A stretch of DNA of 5,893 nt from positions 1 to 5,893 of the forward strand of contig CALDMR010000143.1 in NCBI GenBank assembly GCA_937915065.1, read 5' to 3'. Positions within the stretch are counted from its first letter, which is position 1; every line of letters starts with the position of its first letter. This document shows positions 4,497 through 5,893 of the stretch, in pieces. This DNA is from an uncultured Clostridia bacterium (lineage in GTDB: Bacteria > Bacillota > Clostridia > Oscillospirales > Oscillospiraceae). A program made the position numbers and the translations under genes. The notes under the pieces were generated by a model. That model worked only from the letters and a program-made list of their open reading frames with translations. It made no database searches and was not told where the DNA came from.

Positions 4497-5288
4497 ATGG
4501 CAGTTGATTTGGAAAAAAAGGGTCACGTTGGCGTGATCACCATGAATCGTCCGGAGGCTCTGAATGCGTTGAACACTCCCATGCTTCAGGAACTTGAGAA
4601 GGTCATCGACCAGGTCGAGGCAGACGATGAGATCTATGTCTGCGTTCTGACCGGCGCTGGCCGTTCTTTTGTTGCGGGAGCAGATATCGGTGAAATGAGC
4701 GCATTTGGTGCAGTGGAAGGCAAGAAGTTCGGCGACTATGGCAACAGCGTGTTCCTGAAGATCGAGAACATGACGAAGCCTGTGATCGCTGCGATCAATG
4801 GCTTTGCTCTGGGCGGCGGCTGCGAGTTGTCCATGGCATGCGATATCCGTCTGGCAAGTGAAAAGGCAAAGTTTGGCCAGCCTGAGGTGGGCCTGGGCAT
4901 CACTCCCGGCTTTGGCGGTACGCAGAGAATGCCCCGCATTTGCGGTACTTCCAATGCAATGATGATGATTTTGACCGCTAAGACCATCAAGGCCGAAGAG
5001 GCTAAGGCTATGGGCCTGGTTTCTGAAGTGTATCCCGCTGAGGAATTGATGGACAAGGCTATGGAACTGGCTGAGACGATTGCGTCTAAGGCACAGGTCG
5101 CTATTCGCCAGAGCAAGCGCTGCATCCGCCGTGGTATGCAGACAGATATGTATACCGGTGTTGCATATGAGGCAGAGGCTTTCGGCGTTTGCTGTGCTAC
5201 CGAGGATCAGGAAGGCGCTATGAAGGCATTCATGGATAAGGCGCTTGACAGCTATACTTATCTGAATAAGTTATTACAACTGTGTTAA
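4497..5288 (+). CDS. crt: Crotonase / 3-hydroxybutyryl-CoA dehydratase
   Basis: A cytoplasmic enoyl-CoA hydratase-family enzyme of 263 residues (family about 258-262). In butyrate synthesis it dehydrates 3-hydroxybutyryl-CoA to crotonyl-CoA. VAGADIGEM (59-67) and GFALGGGCELSMACD (102-116) form the oxyanion-hole and CoA-binding regions. The two catalytic glutamates of the family are present as E110 (in GGCEL) and E130 (in QPEVGLG). FGGTQRMPR (139-147) follows. AGGAGG (4484-4489) is 7 bases from the ATG. After the typical AFMDK, the last residues ALDSYTYLNKLLQLC do not resemble the usual short KR..F.NK-type ending, so the tail may be rearranged or frameshifted. The adjacent hbd supports the butyrate role over fatty-acid beta-oxidation. 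Expression is probably redox-controlled through the Rex-like site. Confidence 0.93.
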   Translation: MAVDLEKKGHVGVITMNRPEALNALNTPMLQELEKVIDQVEADDEIYVCVLTGAGRSFVAGADIGEMSAFGAVEGKKFGDYGNSVFLKIENMTKPVIAAINGFALGGGCELSMACDIRLASEKAKFGQPEVGLGITPGFGGTQRMPRICGTSNAMMMILTAKTIKAEEAKAMGLVSEVYPAEELMDKAMELAETIASKAQVAIRQSKRCIRRGMQTDMYTGVAYEAEAFGVCCATEDQEGAMKAFMDKALDSYTYLNKLLQLC

Positions 5289-5344
5289 AAAAAGACTGGA
5301 CAGCATAGCTTATCCGTTATAAGCGAACAAGCCAGTATTTTTTA
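5288..5344 (+). terminator. Terminator-like hairpin between crt and hbd
   Basis: An inner stem, GCTTAT (5308-5313) with ATAAGC (5319-5324), sits above an internal loop. The outer stem is ACTGG (5295-5299) with CCAGT (5332-5336). The flanking A-run (5288-5293) can pair with T-run 5338-5343. The long internal loop (8 and 7 bases) makes it weaker than the other terminators here. It could cause partial termination or mark an mRNA processing site, lowering hbd relative to crt. Confidence 0.55.
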
Positions 5345-5370
5345 TAAAAATTATAAGGAGGCTATTTATC

Positions 5371-5893
5371 ATGAAGAAAGTTTGTGTCATCGGTGCAGGT
5401 ACTATGGGCTTGGACATTGCACAGGTTTTTGCCACCAAGGGTTTTGAGGTTACCGTTCGCGATATCAGCGATGAGATCCTCGATGCAGCAAAGGCAAAGC
5501 TGGTCAAGGGCCTGGACAAGAAGGTTGCTAAGGGCAAAATGACCGAGGAAGCTAAGGCTGCGATCCTGGATCATATGACCTTCACCACGGATCTGAAGGC
5601 TCTGGCTGATATGGATCTGATCGTTGAGGCAATCCTGGAGAACATGGATGTTAAGAAGAGCGTGTTCGGCGAGCTGGATACCATCTGCAAGCCTGAGACT
5701 GTTTTCGCATCCAACACTTCCTCTCTGTCCATCACCGAGATCGCTACTGCGACCAAGCGTCAGGACAAGTTCATCGGTATGCACTTCTTCAACCCCGCTA
5801 CCGCTATGAAGCTGATCGAGGTCATCCGTGGTGCGCACACCTCTGACGAGACCTTTGAGCTGATTAAGGATTTGTCCGTTGAGATCGGCAAGA
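5371..5893 (+). CDS. hbd: 3-hydroxybutyryl-CoA dehydrogenase, 5' part (runs off right edge)
   Basis: This enzyme interconverts acetoacetyl-CoA and (S)-3-hydroxybutyryl-CoA, the step before Crt in butyrate synthesis. The visible 174 residues are about 60% of the usual 280 or so. The Rossmann fold starts at once with VIGAGTMG (6-13), and D31 at the end of strand 2 suggests NAD(H) preference. IVEAILENMDVKK (84-96) and ASNTSSLSIT (113-122) follow. S117, H138 (in GMHFFNP) and E150 match the conserved catalytic Ser, His and Glu. The catalytic Asn and the C-terminal dimer domain lie outside the window. LD replaces the more usual SG/GG after GTMG. AAGGAGG (5355-5361) is 9 bases from the ATG. It lies 82 bases after crt, so co-transcription is likely but may be dampened by the hairpin between them. 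Confidence 0.95.
   Translation, partial: MKKVCVIGAGTMGLDIAQVFATKGFEVTVRDISDEILDAAKAKLVKGLDKKVAKGKMTEEAKAAILDHMTFTTDLKALADMDLIVEAILENMDVKKSVFGELDTICKPETVFASNTSSLSITEIATATKRQDKFIGMHFFNPATAMKLIEVIRGAHTSDETFELIKDLSVEIGK

Noticed and set aside
5362..5838. A 158-codon minus-strand frame opposite hbd
   Set aside because: It is antisense to the well-supported hbd reading frame and has no RBS or family similarity.

Overview
The window looks like chromosomal DNA from an anaerobic Gram-positive bacterium of the class Clostridia, most likely a gut butyrate producer of the Oscillospiraceae (Flavonifractor/Intestinimonas-like). That placement is inferred from strong AGGAGG ribosome binding sites, vegetative (sigma-A type) promoters, the infC-rpmI-rplT order with an attenuator-type leader, and a crt-hbd pair. 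No mobile element, tRNA, rRNA or CRISPR array was seen.

Layout. The left edge carries the 5' part of an unrecognised gene on the minus strand (1-202), with its own RBS and -10 box. A roughly 300-base intergenic stretch with a plus-strand promoter at 421-449 follows, then a small DUF5655-like gene (510-893). Next comes the translation operon infC-rpmI-rplT (1121-2290), driven by a consensus promoter (925-953). Its 160-base leader ends in a terminator hairpin, and an upstream segment is complementary to that hairpin, as expected for an L20-controlled leader. infC almost certainly starts at an ATT codon. A strong terminator closes the operon. A hemolysin III/PAQR-family membrane protein gene (2443-3168) has its own promoter and converges on trmB (minus, 3275-3961); the two share one bidirectional terminator.

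A 535-base gap (3962-4496) separates trmB from crt. It holds the trmB promoter, two tandem plus-strand promoters and a leader with two hairpins. The upstream promoter has a perfect 12-bp palindrome in its spacer; the downstream one overlaps a Rex-like operator. crt (4497-5288) and hbd (5371 to beyond the right edge) encode two consecutive steps that interconvert acetoacetyl-CoA, 3-hydroxybutyryl-CoA and crotonyl-CoA in butyrate synthesis. A terminator-like hairpin lies between them, and the Crt C-terminus is atypical.

The genes are mostly housekeeping or central metabolism; nothing supports a wholly new defence or mobile system. The most interesting signals are regulatory: the infC leader and ATT start, the double-promoter region upstream of crt, and the crt/hbd junction.
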